Assembly: GCA_003635265.1 (NCBI GenBank)
Contig: PYIZ01000048.1
Location: forward strand, 372,001-436,000
Length of the DNA: 64,000 bases
DNA from: Candidatus Poribacteria bacterium
GTDB taxonomy: Bacteria > Poribacteria > WGA-4E > PCPOR2b
Direction: 5' to 3'
The notes under the pieces are model-generated. The model was not told the origin of the DNA. It did not search any database and saw only the letters and a program-made list of their open reading frames with translations. Positions 17,842 to 26,534 of this stretch are shown piece by piece (within the stretch, counting starts at the first letter, position 1; every line of letters begins with the position of its first letter). The position numbers were made by a program, and so were the translations under genes.

Positions 17842-18141
17842 TTAGACTGTAGCAACGTTAATTGTATCGTAGGCTTGGTGTGTCCCAACAAATCGGATGT
17901 AAACAATGCCGTATTGATAATTAATTGCCGCTACCAAACGGTAGGAGTTGCCCTTGATGTTGAATACTACGCGATTATTGTCAACAAAACTGGCATTTCG
18001 ATAAGTAGCTTTTACATCAGATGGCGTTTTCCAATCGGCACGTTTTACATTAGTATACCACGCTTTGAGAGACTGTTCGGCATCGGCATGCTTCGCCCAA
18101 AATTCCCTCAAAGTTCTGCGCGATATAATTCTCATATCCAT
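17842..18141 (-). CDS. higB: HigB-type mRNA interferase toxin (RelE superfamily)
   Basis: 99 residues, typical of HigB toxins in toxin-first pairs. Motifs: MRIISRRTLREFWAKHADAEQSLKAWY, the K/R-rich TYRNASFVDNNRVVFNIKGNSYRLVAAINY core, and VYIRFVGTHQAYDTI at the end, all standard for HigB. HigB cleaves translated mRNAs at the ribosome. An alternative start two codons later would give the more usual MRIIS start. The toxin-then-antitoxin order and the short gap strongly support a type II pair. Confidence 0.9.
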   Translation of the reverse strand: MDMRIISRRTLREFWAKHADAEQSLKAWYTNVKRADWKTPSDVKATYRNASFVDNNRVVFNIKGNSYRLVAAINYQYGIVYIRFVGTHQAYDTINVATV

Positions 18142-18374
18142 TTATATGAGTTTCTTGATAGATACACCCACCAAGTCAACTCATCTCGCTCATTTATAAT
18201 GGCTGAAAGTCAGTAAACATCAACATTCCAGCTATCATCTGGTCATTTGATACTATTTCTGATTTAAGACTTCTAAGACACAGATGCGAGAACCCAGATA
18301 AACTCAATCTGTTTGAATTCCCTGTCGCTATCTTCACCCAACCGAAGTCGGCACCTGATTTCTGTGTGGCTGCA

Positions 18375-18403
18375 CGTATCGGGGCAGGAATGCCCCTCCT
18401 ACG
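18375..18403. repeat. CGTA...CTACG hairpin, member of the GTAGG palindrome family
   Basis: GGGGCA at 18381 pairs with TGCCCC at 18391, with flanking CGTA/TACG. It lies immediately past the stop of the chimeric solute-binding gene at 18411, so it may double as a transcription stop, but it has no T-run. Confidence 0.45.
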
Positions 18404-18410
18404 TTGAGTA

Positions 18411-19673
18411 CTACCTATTGTTCCACATCTGGGCGCGGCGCATAAATACCGAAGGATCTGCCACCCATTCTGCATAGCCAATATTCCTGTTATCCGTCAA
18501 ATAGTTCAGTTTTTCATCAATACAAGCAGCGAGTGCTGCATCTTCCACCGCTAGGGTAAATCCACCGAGTTCAAACTGCTCATCAAGGGCGGTAACAGCG
18601 AACATGCTATTGGAGGCCTGGGCGACATCCCGGTTTCCGACTTCTCCCCTTGCTATTGCGTCAATCATCCCTGCGGCGAGGGCATCGAGAAGTGCCGATT
18701 CCCCAACCTCATCTCCAAGATAAATGACTTGCGGCATACTTTCCAAAGGTCGATAGAGATGACTTCGTCCTGCCAAATTCGGGGTGGTGCCGGCGGCGGT
18801 AATCGTGTACGCCGCAGTGCCATCAGCAACGACAGTCCCTAGCGGTGTCTCAACGCGCGTCCCCTCGACGAGAATACCGTTGGGGTCAACGAGCCCCGTT
18901 AGTTCTAGTAAGCGTGCTTCTCCGGTCGTAGCGGGAAGCACACCTACGCGTACAGCGCTCGTCAGATTTGCATGGACGGCGAAGCGTTCTGCATCTTCGG
19001 TACGCACCAGAAGCGACTGGCGAAACTTAATATGCCCCGACGTAAAAGTGATAACCGTGTTGCCGGTCGCATCTCGGGTCCGAGAATCGAGAATCGTAAT
19101 ACCGCCGCCCACAATATCATATTCCGGTTCAGCGGACTTGAGCCAGATGTCCGGCCAGACTGCGATAGGGCGGCGGACAAAAGATAATCCAGTACCTTCC
19201 ATAGCTTCGAGAACTGTCAACAAGTCTGCCTCATAGCCGAGATGCGTGTTGAAAGCGTCGGAAGCAGGATTTTCGTTGGCACTGTAACTCACGGGTGAGA
19301 AATACGCGTAAAAACCAACGTTGAGGACTCGAGCCCCATCTGTGCAGGCCTGCGATGACATAGTGGGTTGAACCATTTGCTGCAGTTGTTCGCAGGCGGA
19401 AAGTCCCGCAACGAAAATAACAGTCGCTAATACAGATACGAGTCTTGTGATTTTTTTTATATTCCTTTTGGTACTTTTCCCACCGATAACTGGGGATGAT
19501 AGTACCTCAACAGTTCCATCGTTGGGAAAAACGGCGGCAATATCTGGTGCAAGACGGACAATGTTTGTACCAGCTGCATATTGCTCTGCATATTTCCCAC
19601 GAATCCCGTTTTTCAGGGATGTTTCGTTGTACTCGGGACGCAATTCGTTATTACATGTGGCTATGTCAGTCAT
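18411..19673 (-). CDS. Family-3 solute-binding lipoprotein with an antitoxin-like N-terminal extension (chimera)
   Basis: 420 residues. From about residue 72 on it is a periplasmic solute-binding lipoprotein: a positively charged, hydrophobic signal (KKITRLVSVLATVIFVAGLS), lipobox Cys, then a family-3 fold (LGYEADLLTVLEAMEGTGLSF, PEYDIVGGGITIL, ITFTSGHIKFRQSLLVR). Residues 1-58 (NELRPEYNETSLKNGIRGKY, then GTNIVRLAPDIAAVFPN) resemble a small stand-alone antitoxin-like protein and are out of place. No ATG, GTG or TTG occurs in frame between residue 12 and the lipobox, so the lipoprotein has no start of its own and its signal peptide is internal. Export may fail unless an unusual start is used. 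No permease or ATPase partner is nearby. Cyclohexadienyl-dehydratase-like function is an alternative to binding. Confidence 0.75.
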   Translation of the reverse strand: MTDIATCNNELRPEYNETSLKNGIRGKYAEQYAAGTNIVRLAPDIAAVFPNDGTVEVLSSPVIGGKSTKRNIKKITRLVSVLATVIFVAGLSACEQLQQMVQPTMSSQACTDGARVLNVGFYAYFSPVSYSANENPASDAFNTHLGYEADLLTVLEAMEGTGLSFVRRPIAVWPDIWLKSAEPEYDIVGGGITILDSRTRDATGNTVITFTSGHIKFRQSLLVRTEDAERFAVHANLTSAVRVGVLPATTGEARLLELTGLVDPNGILVEGTRVETPLGTVVADGTAAYTITAAGTTPNLAGRSHLYRPLESMPQVIYLGDEVGESALLDALAAGMIDAIARGEVGNRDVAQASNSMFAVTALDEQFELGGFTLAVEDAALAACIDEKLNYLTDNRNIGYAEWVADPSVFMRRAQMWNNR

Positions 19674-19731
19674 TTTTGTAGTGTTTGACGAGATTACTTG
19701 TTGCTTTGCTAAGCTGCCACTCAGATTCTAC

Positions 19732-19965
19732 TAGGACTTACGCAGTTGAACGCTGAAGTTTTGTAGTCCGATCTTTCAGTGCCAATGTAGGGCAAGTTGA
19801 AAATCCCGATTTATCGGGGATGCCCCGCCTACGATGGGTGTGGCGTCCGAAAATACCCTTCGACGCGCAATGAATCCCCGATGTATCCCCGATAGATCGG
19901 GACTCCAACAAGCCGAGAGCAGGCAGGACAGGTGCGCTACTACAAACTCAAGTGCGTCAGTCCTA
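19732..19965. mobile_element. MITE-like element, copy 1 (234 bp, terminal inverted repeats)
   Basis: Imperfect 16-base terminal inverted repeats: TAGGACTTACGCAGTT at 19732-19747 and the complement of TAGGACTGACGCACTT at 19950-19965. The inside carries palindromes of the CCCGATNNATCGGG type at 19804-19820 and 19886-19902. No coding capacity. The left 64 bases are nearly identical, inverted, to the right end of copy 2. It fills most of the gap 19674-20002. Confidence 0.7.
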
Positions 19966-20002
19966 TCTATCTTTTCAACTTGAAAAACTTGCTGTAAATT
20001 GG

Positions 20003-20614
20003 TTAGAAGATGCTTCTGCCAAATAACATGCTAACGACGTAGATAGCCATAAAGCCTCCTATAACCACAGAGAAAAGACAAGAAATCATATTTGTAGATA
20101 CGGCCGACCTGCGGAAGTGCTCATTCATCGCCTTAACAATTTCTCTAAGCATAGTACGGTGTGCACGTTGTTTAACCTTGATAAGACCTGTTCCCATCCA
20201 CCCCTGAACAGACACTTGTAGGTCAGCTTCAATAGATGTGAGCCGTATTAAGGAAAGACTCTCTTCGTAGGGCAATTGTAGCTTTTGGAGAGCCTCGATT
20301 AGTGCCTCACGAAACGACGTATCTGTAACAGCATATGCCATGTAACCCCTCATTTGATAGCACATCATTAGAAGAATAAACCCAAAGAGCAGAGGCTGCA
20401 GCCAACCCATGACACTGAAATCGTCGGGGAATGGAAATGAGAACTGCAGTAAGATTATCGGAATAAAAATAGCACACATAAGCGAAAGGAACCATCTCTG
20501 TGAAATCAAGAAAGGTCGTTTAGTTAAGATACCCCGAAGGCCAATAAATAGAAAAAAGATTGCCATCAGCCCAAACAGAATTGGAGACACCGTGTCGTAG
20601 AAATCGAATTTCAT
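20003..20614 (-). CDS. Multi-pass membrane protein of unknown function
   Basis: 203 residues. Hydrophobic helices lie at about residues 8-28, 44-60, 70-88 and 175-197. Between helices 3 and 4 is a soluble stretch (about 95-170) with predicted amphipathic helices and a short beta-rich part (EADLQVSVQGWMGTGLIKVKQRA). The arrangement is symmetric, with short loops, and no recognisable catalytic motif. ATG start. It stands between MITE copy 1 and the TonB-dependent receptor, whose stop is 84 bases away. I do not recognise the family. Confidence 0.65.
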   Translation of the reverse strand: MKFDFYDTVSPILFGLMAIFFLFIGLRGILTKRPFLISQRWFLSLMCAIFIPIILLQFSFPFPDDFSVMGWLQPLLFGFILLMMCYQMRGYMAYAVTDTSFREALIEALQKLQLPYEESLSLIRLTSIEADLQVSVQGWMGTGLIKVKQRAHRTMLREIVKAMNEHFRRSAVSTNMISCLFSVVIGGFMAIYVVSMLFGRSIF

Positions 20615-20698
20615 GTTCGTTTCCTCATGTCTCTATACATCCTTCGCACCGCTGGTGTTTTTTATTACCAGCGAAAGAATAAATATCGTTCATGCCCT

Positions 20699-23600
20699 CT
20701 AAAAATCCAAACTCACACCAATCATAACCAACCGCGGCGAACTCCACGAGGCTGGACTGGAATGCTTTCTGGCGGTAAGCGGGAGGCCATACCGGTCGTA
20801 CGTCACCTCATCAAGCAGATCATATAGATTTTTCGTGTTGAAGATATTCCGAATATCCGCAAAGAGGGTATACGTTATCCCGCCAACATGGCTTCGCTTG
20901 CTCAGTAACACATCAACATTGTAGGTTGGTGGATAGCGCTTTGAATTTACATCGGGTTTAATCGGTGCCCTCGGATTCGGCGTGTAGGGCAAACCGCTGC
21001 CGTATCGACCAATCAGGTTGATAGCACTGTCGAAGGGCAGTTGAATGTCCAACGTTCCAGAGACAACGTGCCGCTGATCCCAGTCTAGGGGATGGCTTTC
21101 AGTCACTTCAGGTTGCTGTCGATAATAGGTCAGGTAGCCCAGATTTCGACTGGAGCCTTTCCCCTTTGCAACGGAATAGGTATAACTGAACATTCCAGAG
21201 ACGGGACTATTCCCGGTGCGCCACTTGCGAATTGTCAACTCAAAGCCTTGAACCCGTCCATAGATGTCATTGATGAAATAGCTGTAATCGTTGGTAATAT
21301 CGACATGGACGCTACTCACCAGATTGTCGATATCCTTGGTAAACCCGGTGATGTCGGCCGTTAGATCATCGGTGAACTGCTGTGCGATGCCGACTTCGTA
21401 GGCAATAGTTTTCTCCGGCTCCAAGTCGGGATTCCCACGTCTACGGATCGCTCCCCGCATATCAAAGTTGAGGTTTTCGTAGAGATCATCGCCGCGTGGG
21501 ACTTGGTAATAATGGCCATATGTGAAGTGCAGCTTCGCCCGATCCGTTACCGGGAACGAGATGCTAAGGCGTGGGGCGATCGTTTGTTTGGTGGAAGCCT
21601 CAACCGGATCCTTGATGACCGGCAATCCAACTGTCTCTTCGTCGTCTACCTTTCTACTCTCTAGCTTGATTGTTCCATCCTCATTGAGTTCAAGCGGATC
21701 CAAGGGATCTGCGGGTGAAACGCCGTCTGGATTATACAGGTCATACCGCAACCCCGCATTGACAATCATCCCTGCATATTCCATCTTATCTTGCACATAT
21801 GCGCTCAAGGAGCTAGGCGCTACATCATAATACTCCATGTAGAGGTTTGACTGTCCCCAATTGGTCGCGCCGAGATTATAGATATCTTGCGCTGTAAAAC
21901 CGACACCGGTCTGGATTTGGTGATTCTCCGTGATTTGGCTGGCAAAATCCCCTTTCACGATTAATGTCGTGGAGTTGCGGTCAGTCCAGCTATTGTTATC
22001 ACCTGCAATGTAATAGGTTGTATCGTTGTACGCCTGTTGGGTCGGGTTTCTGATTCTTCCCGCTTCCTGATTTGCCTTAAAAATTTCTTCAGCCGAGGCA
22101 TCTTCCTTCGATTCTTCAAGTATCTTAGGGTCCCAAGCGTTTTCATCAAACGTTTTATTCAACGGATCCCACACTTTATCCGGTTGATGGCTTTCAAAAG
22201 AGCGATGGAATTGCCCAAGCGTCAAGGTGTAGAAGGTGCCAGAGTTGAGGTTATGTGAGAGTTGCACGGAAAGACCACGTCCATCTCTGTTCCCTACCGG
22301 AATCGCGCTGGGCAAAAAGCGCAAACTGCCACCATAGGAGGTGGATTCCCGTTGATCGAAAAGTCCACTAGCGGTGAGTTTAATTTCGGGTGTCACTTCA
22401 AACTTGAGTTTTCCCTGAAAGGTGTATCCCGTTGAATCAGCATTCGGCAGGAAACTTTCATTTTGTTGCAGTTGGCTGGCAACTGAGAAGGTCAACCGGT
22501 TTCCCCATATCGGTCCATTGAGTGCAAATTCCCCAATATGGCTCGGACTTAGATCATACTCTTTCGTCTCGTTGAATAACCCGCCGTATTGGTTCAGATC
22601 CACGATATAGCCGTCTAACAGTGTCACCTGTTTCTTCTCATAGTCAATAACGGTGCCATCGGTGTCCTGATACGGTTGGCGTGCCATAACGACTTCACCC
22701 GCAGCATCCACCTGAGGTTCACCTGTAGCAGGATCGGTCACAGGCAGCAGCGGATTTTCCGTCCTGTCCGCATACACGCCGGGGACAATCTCTTTGAACT
22801 CGACCTGTGCATCGCCCTCTCGATTTGCCAATTCTTCGACCGTAGTGGAGTCTCCTCGATAGGGGGTTTGATAGTCGTAAGGTTCACCGAGGAAGATTCC
22901 CCGGAAAGGTTCGAGTGCCACTGGTCGGAAGTCGTTGTCTGGATCTAGCCAAGGACCGTATACCGGATCGCCGTGGTGCGTCGCCCACTGCCCAACTCGA
23001 TACCGAATTCGACCCGAAAATTTTTGGCTGCCAGCTTTCGTGATGAGATTGATCACGCCGGATTGTGCGTTACCGTGTTCTGCGTTGAATCCACCTGTGA
23101 TGATTTCCATCTGCTCAAGGGCATTGGTGTTGATACCGATGCCTAAACCGCTGCCAATTGGGTCATTGACCGGGAGACCATCAATAAGATATTGAACCTC
23201 CATCGAACGACCGCCGCGAATATGGAGTGCACCGGAGGCGTTATTCACCGCCACACCTGCCTGCGTTTGGAGAATCCCATTTACGCTATCGCGGGGCATA
23301 GCTTCGATATCTTCCGCTTCAATAATCCGTGTTGTTTGTGTAACATCCCGCTTAATCAGCGGTTTAGTAGCCGTTACCGTCACCTCTTCGAGCGTGACAA
23401 CATCGGCAGCCTTTAGCGCAAAGTTCAAGGTTGTGGTAAGCCCAGCGAACACCTTCGCACCCGCCACAGTTTCCGTGCCATAGCCGGTGAATTCTGCTTT
23501 CACATCATAGCCGCCCGGTGGGATATTGATGAGGACATAATAGCCTGTGTCGTTTGTCGTTGTGGTGCTACTTGTCCCGACAAGTGTCACCGTGACATTC

Positions 23601-23746
23601 GCCAACGGTGCACCCGTCGCTTCATCCGTGACTACACCTGAAATCTTCCCAGTAATCGCAGCCGAAGCCTCCCAAATACCTACCAACGCTACGAAAGCCA
23701 CGATGAGCAAGAAGATCTGTCGTTTTGTTGAAGTTGTTTCTCTCAT
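20699..23746 (-). CDS. TonB-dependent receptor with N-terminal carboxypeptidase-regulatory-like domain
   Basis: 1015 residues. Signal peptide (IFLLIVAFVALVGIWEASA), then a CarboxypepD_reg-like beta sandwich (KISGVVTDEATGAPLANVTVTLVGT ... GYYVLINIPPGGYDVKAEFTGYG), then a plug domain (EEVTVTATKPLIKRD, GGRSMEVQYLIDGLPVNDP, ALEQMEIITGGFNAEHGNAQSGVINLITKAG), and a large 22-strand barrel ending RLVMIGVSLDF. It imports a bulky substrate such as an oligosaccharide, siderophore or cofactor across the outer membrane using TonB energy; no SusD-like partner is adjacent, so the substrate is open. A sigma70-type promoter lies about 90 bases upstream. Confidence 0.92.
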   Translation of the reverse strand: MRETTSTKRQIFLLIVAFVALVGIWEASAAITGKISGVVTDEATGAPLANVTVTLVGTSSTTTTNDTGYYVLINIPPGGYDVKAEFTGYGTETVAGAKVFAGLTTTLNFALKAADVVTLEEVTVTATKPLIKRDVTQTTRIIEAEDIEAMPRDSVNGILQTQAGVAVNNASGALHIRGGRSMEVQYLIDGLPVNDPIGSGLGIGINTNALEQMEIITGGFNAEHGNAQSGVINLITKAGSQKFSGRIRYRVGQWATHHGDPVYGPWLDPDNDFRPVALEPFRGIFLGEPYDYQTPYRGDSTTVEELANREGDAQVEFKEIVPGVYADRTENPLLPVTDPATGEPQVDAAGEVVMARQPYQDTDGTVIDYEKKQVTLLDGYIVDLNQYGGLFNETKEYDLSPSHIGEFALNGPIWGNRLTFSVASQLQQNESFLPNADSTGYTFQGKLKFEVTPEIKLTASGLFDQRESTSYGGSLRFLPSAIPVGNRDGRGLSVQLSHNLNSGTFYTLTLGQFHRSFESHQPDKVWDPLNKTFDENAWDPKILEESKEDASAEEIFKANQEAGRIRNPTQQAYNDTTYYIAGDNNSWTDRNSTTLIVKGDFASQITENHQIQTGVGFTAQDIYNLGATNWGQSNLYMEYYDVAPSSLSAYVQDKMEYAGMIVNAGLRYDLYNPDGVSPADPLDPLELNEDGTIKLESRKVDDEETVGLPVIKDPVEASTKQTIAPRLSISFPVTDRAKLHFTYGHYYQVPRGDDLYENLNFDMRGAIRRRGNPDLEPEKTIAYEVGIAQQFTDDLTADITGFTKDIDNLVSSVHVDITNDYSYFINDIYGRVQGFELTIRKWRTGNSPVSGMFSYTYSVAKGKGSSRNLGYLTYYRQQPEVTESHPLDWDQRHVVSGTLDIQLPFDSAINLIGRYGSGLPYTPNPRAPIKPDVNSKRYPPTYNVDVLLSKRSHVGGITYTLFADIRNIFNTKNLYDLLDEVTYDRYGLPLTARKHSSPASWSSPRLVMIGVSLDF

Positions 23747-23779
23747 TTTGTAGTGATCTAACCCCCTTCGACCTCCCTT

Positions 23780-23800
23780 AGCGTAGGGAGAACGTCTTAT
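23780..23800. promoter_or_regulatory. Short hairpin in the receptor 5' leader
   Basis: CTCCCT/AGGGAG arms around the tetraloop-sized TAGCGT lie between the promoter and the start codon of the TonB-dependent receptor. They could influence translation, but no riboswitch class was recognised. Confidence 0.3.
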
Positions 23801-23832
23801 GCGTAGTTGCTCAATCTCTTGTTATTTCGCTT

Positions 23833-23862
23833 ATTATACTTTGCCTTATGCGCATTCGTCAA
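23833..23862 (-). promoter_or_regulatory. Sigma70-type promoter for the TonB-dependent receptor
   Basis: On the minus strand, TTGACG (23857-23862) and a perfect TATAAT (23833-23838) are 18 bases apart. The start codon follows about 85 bases downstream. Confidence 0.65.
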
Positions 23863-23880
23863 ACCATCTAGTTATATCAC

Positions 23881-24055
23881 AGGACTTACGCACTCATATT
23901 GTAGTTGCCTGATTCATCAGGCGTATCGGGACATGGGCAGCATCCACACCCTCGTAGGCGGGGCATCCCCGGTCGCGGGATCCTCTCGGACTTGCCCCGC
24001 ATTGGCACTGAAACATCGGACTACAAAACTTCAGCGTTCAACTGCATAAATCCTA
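23881..24055. mobile_element. MITE-like element, copy 2 (175 bp, inverted relative to copy 1)
   Basis: Ends AGGACTTACGCACT (23881-23894) and the complement of TAGGATTTATGCAGTT (24040-24055) form terminal inverted repeats. About 64 bases at its right end match the left end of copy 1 with only a few differences, in opposite orientation. No coding capacity; the middle differs in length from copy 1. It ends a few bases before the stop of the first PhyH gene. Confidence 0.7.
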
Positions 24056-24062
24056 AAAGCAA

Positions 24063-24905
24063 TCATCCACGCGACGGCTCTGTCATCGTCTTTCTGAGTT
24101 CACGGTGCAATTCAGCGAGATGGGTGTCATTTTCCATCACCTGCTCCAAGTGTACCATCCGCTCAGGGCCTGCGGTGCGAATCATCGCTTCACCGAGGAT
24201 GCGATCAATCCAGAACCGTGCTTCTTTACTGAATGCGTCACGCAATTCCCCAAGCCGCTCCTCGGGGTAACGAGAGCAGAAGTTCATCGTATACATCCGT
24301 CGTCGCTCAGAACCCCCAAATGCAGCGTGCTTGAGGTTCTGGTTGAAGACGACAATATCGCCGGGATTCGTCTCCAAAACGAGTGCCGGAACTTCAGGAC
24401 CGGACATCCCCCAGATCTTTCCACTCTCACGGATATCGCGTTCAATCGTGTCTGCATAAGGCTCGCCAACGCGGTGGCTGCCGGGGATCACACGAAGTGC
24501 GCCCGTATCACGGGTGAGTGGATCGAGGTAGAAAGGGATCTTGATATCCATCAGCCGGTTTCCGTTGTAACCGTCGGAGTGCCAACGGGTGTCCCCGGCG
24601 TAGAGATTCCCGTCGCCGCTTGTATAGTTAAAGTCGTCACCGCAAATACTAGCAGCGATGTCGTGGATGCGCGGATCGTCTAACAGCGAACTGAGGTACT
24701 CACTAAGATCCGGGAACGGGCAGATGCAAGAACGATTCACCCCGTCGTGCAGCGCGCCGTTGTGTCCGCCACCGTGGGAAGCCCAAACAGCTTCAAACTC
24801 GTCAATAATCTTATCAACGCAGTCAGCCAATAATCCCGGAAAGGACAGGAAGCCAAACGTATCAAAGAATGCCATCTGTTGGTCGTTAAGTCGTGTTGAC
24901 CTCAT
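24063..24905 (-). CDS. Phytanoyl-CoA dioxygenase (PhyH) family Fe(II)/2-oxoglutarate oxygenase, paralogue A
   Basis: 280 residues. The jelly-roll core holds the iron-binding facial triad: His109 and Asp111 in TRWHSDGYNG and His193 in NLKHAAFGG. The RRRMYTMNF segment after it gives the Arg that binds 2-oxoglutarate. PhyH-family oxygenases hydroxylate diverse small molecules, not only phytanoyl-CoA. Start ATG with GGAG upstream. About 91% identical, by eye, to the next upstream gene (24993-25835), with long invariant stretches, so a recent tandem duplication. A hairpin lies between the two. Confidence 0.9.
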   Translation of the reverse strand: MRSTRLNDQQMAFFDTFGFLSFPGLLADCVDKIIDEFEAVWASHGGGHNGALHDGVNRSCICPFPDLSEYLSSLLDDPRIHDIAASICGDDFNYTSGDGNLYAGDTRWHSDGYNGNRLMDIKIPFYLDPLTRDTGALRVIPGSHRVGEPYADTIERDIRESGKIWGMSGPEVPALVLETNPGDIVVFNQNLKHAAFGGSERRRMYTMNFCSRYPEERLGELRDAFSKEARFWIDRILGEAMIRTAGPERMVHLEQVMENDTHLAELHRELRKTMTEPSRG

Positions 24906-24959
24906 TGTTGCGTCTCCAATCTCTATTGGCTCATGTTAAGAAACCGTGCAACAGTAACC

Positions 24960-24987
24960 GTAGGGAACAACGATCGTTGTTCCTTAC
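24960..24987. repeat. Near-perfect 28-base palindrome between PhyH paralogues
   Basis: Arms GTAGGGAACAACGA and TCGTTGTTCCTTAC meet with no loop and a single mismatch. Preceded at 24929-24943 by the recurring GCTCATGTTAAGAAA motif. It could attenuate or end transcription after paralogue B; no T-run follows. Confidence 0.6.
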
Positions 24988-24992
24988 TGCTA

Positions 24993-25835
24993 TCAGCCGC
25001 GTGATGGTTCTGTCATCGTCTCTCTGAGTTCCCGATGCAATTCAGCGAGGTGGGTGTCATTTTCCATTACCTGCTCTAGGTGTACCATCCGCTCTGGGCC
25101 CGCAGTGCGAATCATCGCTTCGCCGTGGATACGGTCAATCCAGAACCGTGCCTCGTGACCTAGCTTCTCGCGCAACTCTCCAAGTCGTTCCTCCGGGTAG
25201 CGACGGCAGAAGTTCATCGTATACATCCGTCGCCGTTCAGAGCCGCCAAATGCAGCGTGCTTGAGGTTGTGGTTGAAGACAACAATATCGCCGGGGTTCG
25301 TCTCCAAAATGAGCGCCGGGACTTCAGGACCGGACATCCCCCAAATCTGCCCGCTCTCACGGATATCACGCTCAATGGTGTCAGCATAAGGTTCGCCAAC
25401 GCGATGGCTACCAGGGATGATGCGAAGTGCGCCAGTGTCGTGGGTCAGCGGATCAAGATAGAACGCGATCTTAATGCTCATCAACCGGTTTCCGTCGTAA
25501 CCGTCGGAGTGCCAACGGGTGTCCCCGGCGTAGAAATTGCCGTCGCCGCTTGTGTAGTTAAAATCATCACCACAAATGCTGGCAGCGATGTCGTGGATAC
25601 GCGGGTCATCCAGTATAGAACTGAGGTATTCGCTGAGATCCGGGAACGGGAAGATGCAAGAACGATTCACCCCATCGTGCAGCGCGCCATGGTGCCCGCC
25701 ACCGTGGGAAGCCCAGATGGCTTCAAATTCGGCGATAATCCTATCGGCGCAGTCAGCCAATAATCCCGGAAAGGACAGGAAGCCAAACGTATCAAAGAAT
25801 GCCATCTGTTGATCGTTGAGTCGTGTTGATGTCAT
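24993..25835 (-). CDS. PhyH-family Fe(II)/2-oxoglutarate oxygenase, paralogue B
   Basis: 280 residues, co-linear with paralogue A without any gap. All iron and 2-oxoglutarate ligands are kept (His109, Asp111, His193, the following RRRMY). About 25 substitutions separate them, several next to the active site (Asn/Asp at 114, Asp/Ser at 120, Pro/Ala at 123), plus a run of changes at 223-227. That pattern could mean altered substrate choice rather than simple dosage; this is inference. ATG start, weak upstream site. It lies 80 bases before the GNAT gene's stop, and 87 bases separate it from paralogue A. Confidence 0.9.
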   Translation of the reverse strand: MTSTRLNDQQMAFFDTFGFLSFPGLLADCADRIIAEFEAIWASHGGGHHGALHDGVNRSCIFPFPDLSEYLSSILDDPRIHDIAASICGDDFNYTSGDGNFYAGDTRWHSDGYDGNRLMSIKIAFYLDPLTHDTGALRIIPGSHRVGEPYADTIERDIRESGQIWGMSGPEVPALILETNPGDIVVFNHNLKHAAFGGSERRRMYTMNFCRRYPEERLGELREKLGHEARFWIDRIHGEAMIRTAGPERMVHLEQVMENDTHLAELHRELRETMTEPSRG

Positions 25836-25915
25836 GATTGTGTCTCCAATTTGGTAGATGCAGCGTCTCTTCTAACGTTCTGCGTTTCCTCAATCGCGCA
25901 ATTGTCAAGGAATTG

Positions 25916-26386
25916 TTAAAAATCTATACGGTAGCGACGCTTAATCCGATCGCTCTTTTTGTATAGATGATAGAATTTCCGGGGAACCTCCACCGTTTCA
26001 ACAAACCTAGCTCCCACAATTTCGCACGTTCTCCTTGAAGCCATATTGTTGGGATTACACGTAATCCAGATCGGATTAATCTCATGGCGGCGTGCGAGAG
26101 GCAAAATGAGTTGGCAGCTTCTCGCGGCGTATCGATGCCCCCTGTACGCCGGCGTAACATTGTAACCGATATGTCCTGCGTATTTTTCGAGATTCTCATC
26201 GTTCCCGATCCTCAACGAGATATTCCCCATATTTGTATTTTGACCGACAGATCTCATTGCGAACTCATAAGCAGGGACATATCCCCTTGAGGAATCTGCG
26301 GGACGCTTTTCAACTAAAATGAGCTCTAGATCGCCATCGACCAATCGTCCGGGATGCAAGAATCTAAAAGCATTGTCATCACTCAT
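25916..26386 (-). CDS. GNAT family N-acetyltransferase
   Basis: 156 residues. The acetyl-CoA-binding core is visible: a beta strand with IGYNVTPAYRGHRYAARSCQLI (the motif A loop, PAYRGHRYA), then ITCNPNNMASRRTCEIVGARFVE (motif B, with the Asn-Pro-Asn-Asn/Arg pattern of ribosomal-protein or aminoglycoside-type acetyltransferases). It would transfer an acetyl group from acetyl-CoA to an amine; the acceptor is unknown. ATG start. The gene stands alone between the PhyH pair and the SDR, on the same strand, with gaps of about 80 and 148 bases. Confidence 0.83.
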   Translation of the reverse strand: MSDDNAFRFLHPGRLVDGDLELILVEKRPADSSRGYVPAYEFAMRSVGQNTNMGNISLRIGNDENLEKYAGHIGYNVTPAYRGHRYAARSCQLILPLARRHEINPIWITCNPNNMASRRTCEIVGARFVETVEVPRKFYHLYKKSDRIKRRYRIDF

Positions 26387-26534
26387 TGCAGACCGCCTAT
26401 TACGCTATTACACCTGTAGTGGAAAATCTTGTCGTTTTCTGGCAATACGTCAATCAACTCCAGTCATTGCTCTAATACCCAAAATTAGTAAATCTCTCTG
26501 TTACCTTCATATTTCACGCATCACATTTTACCTC

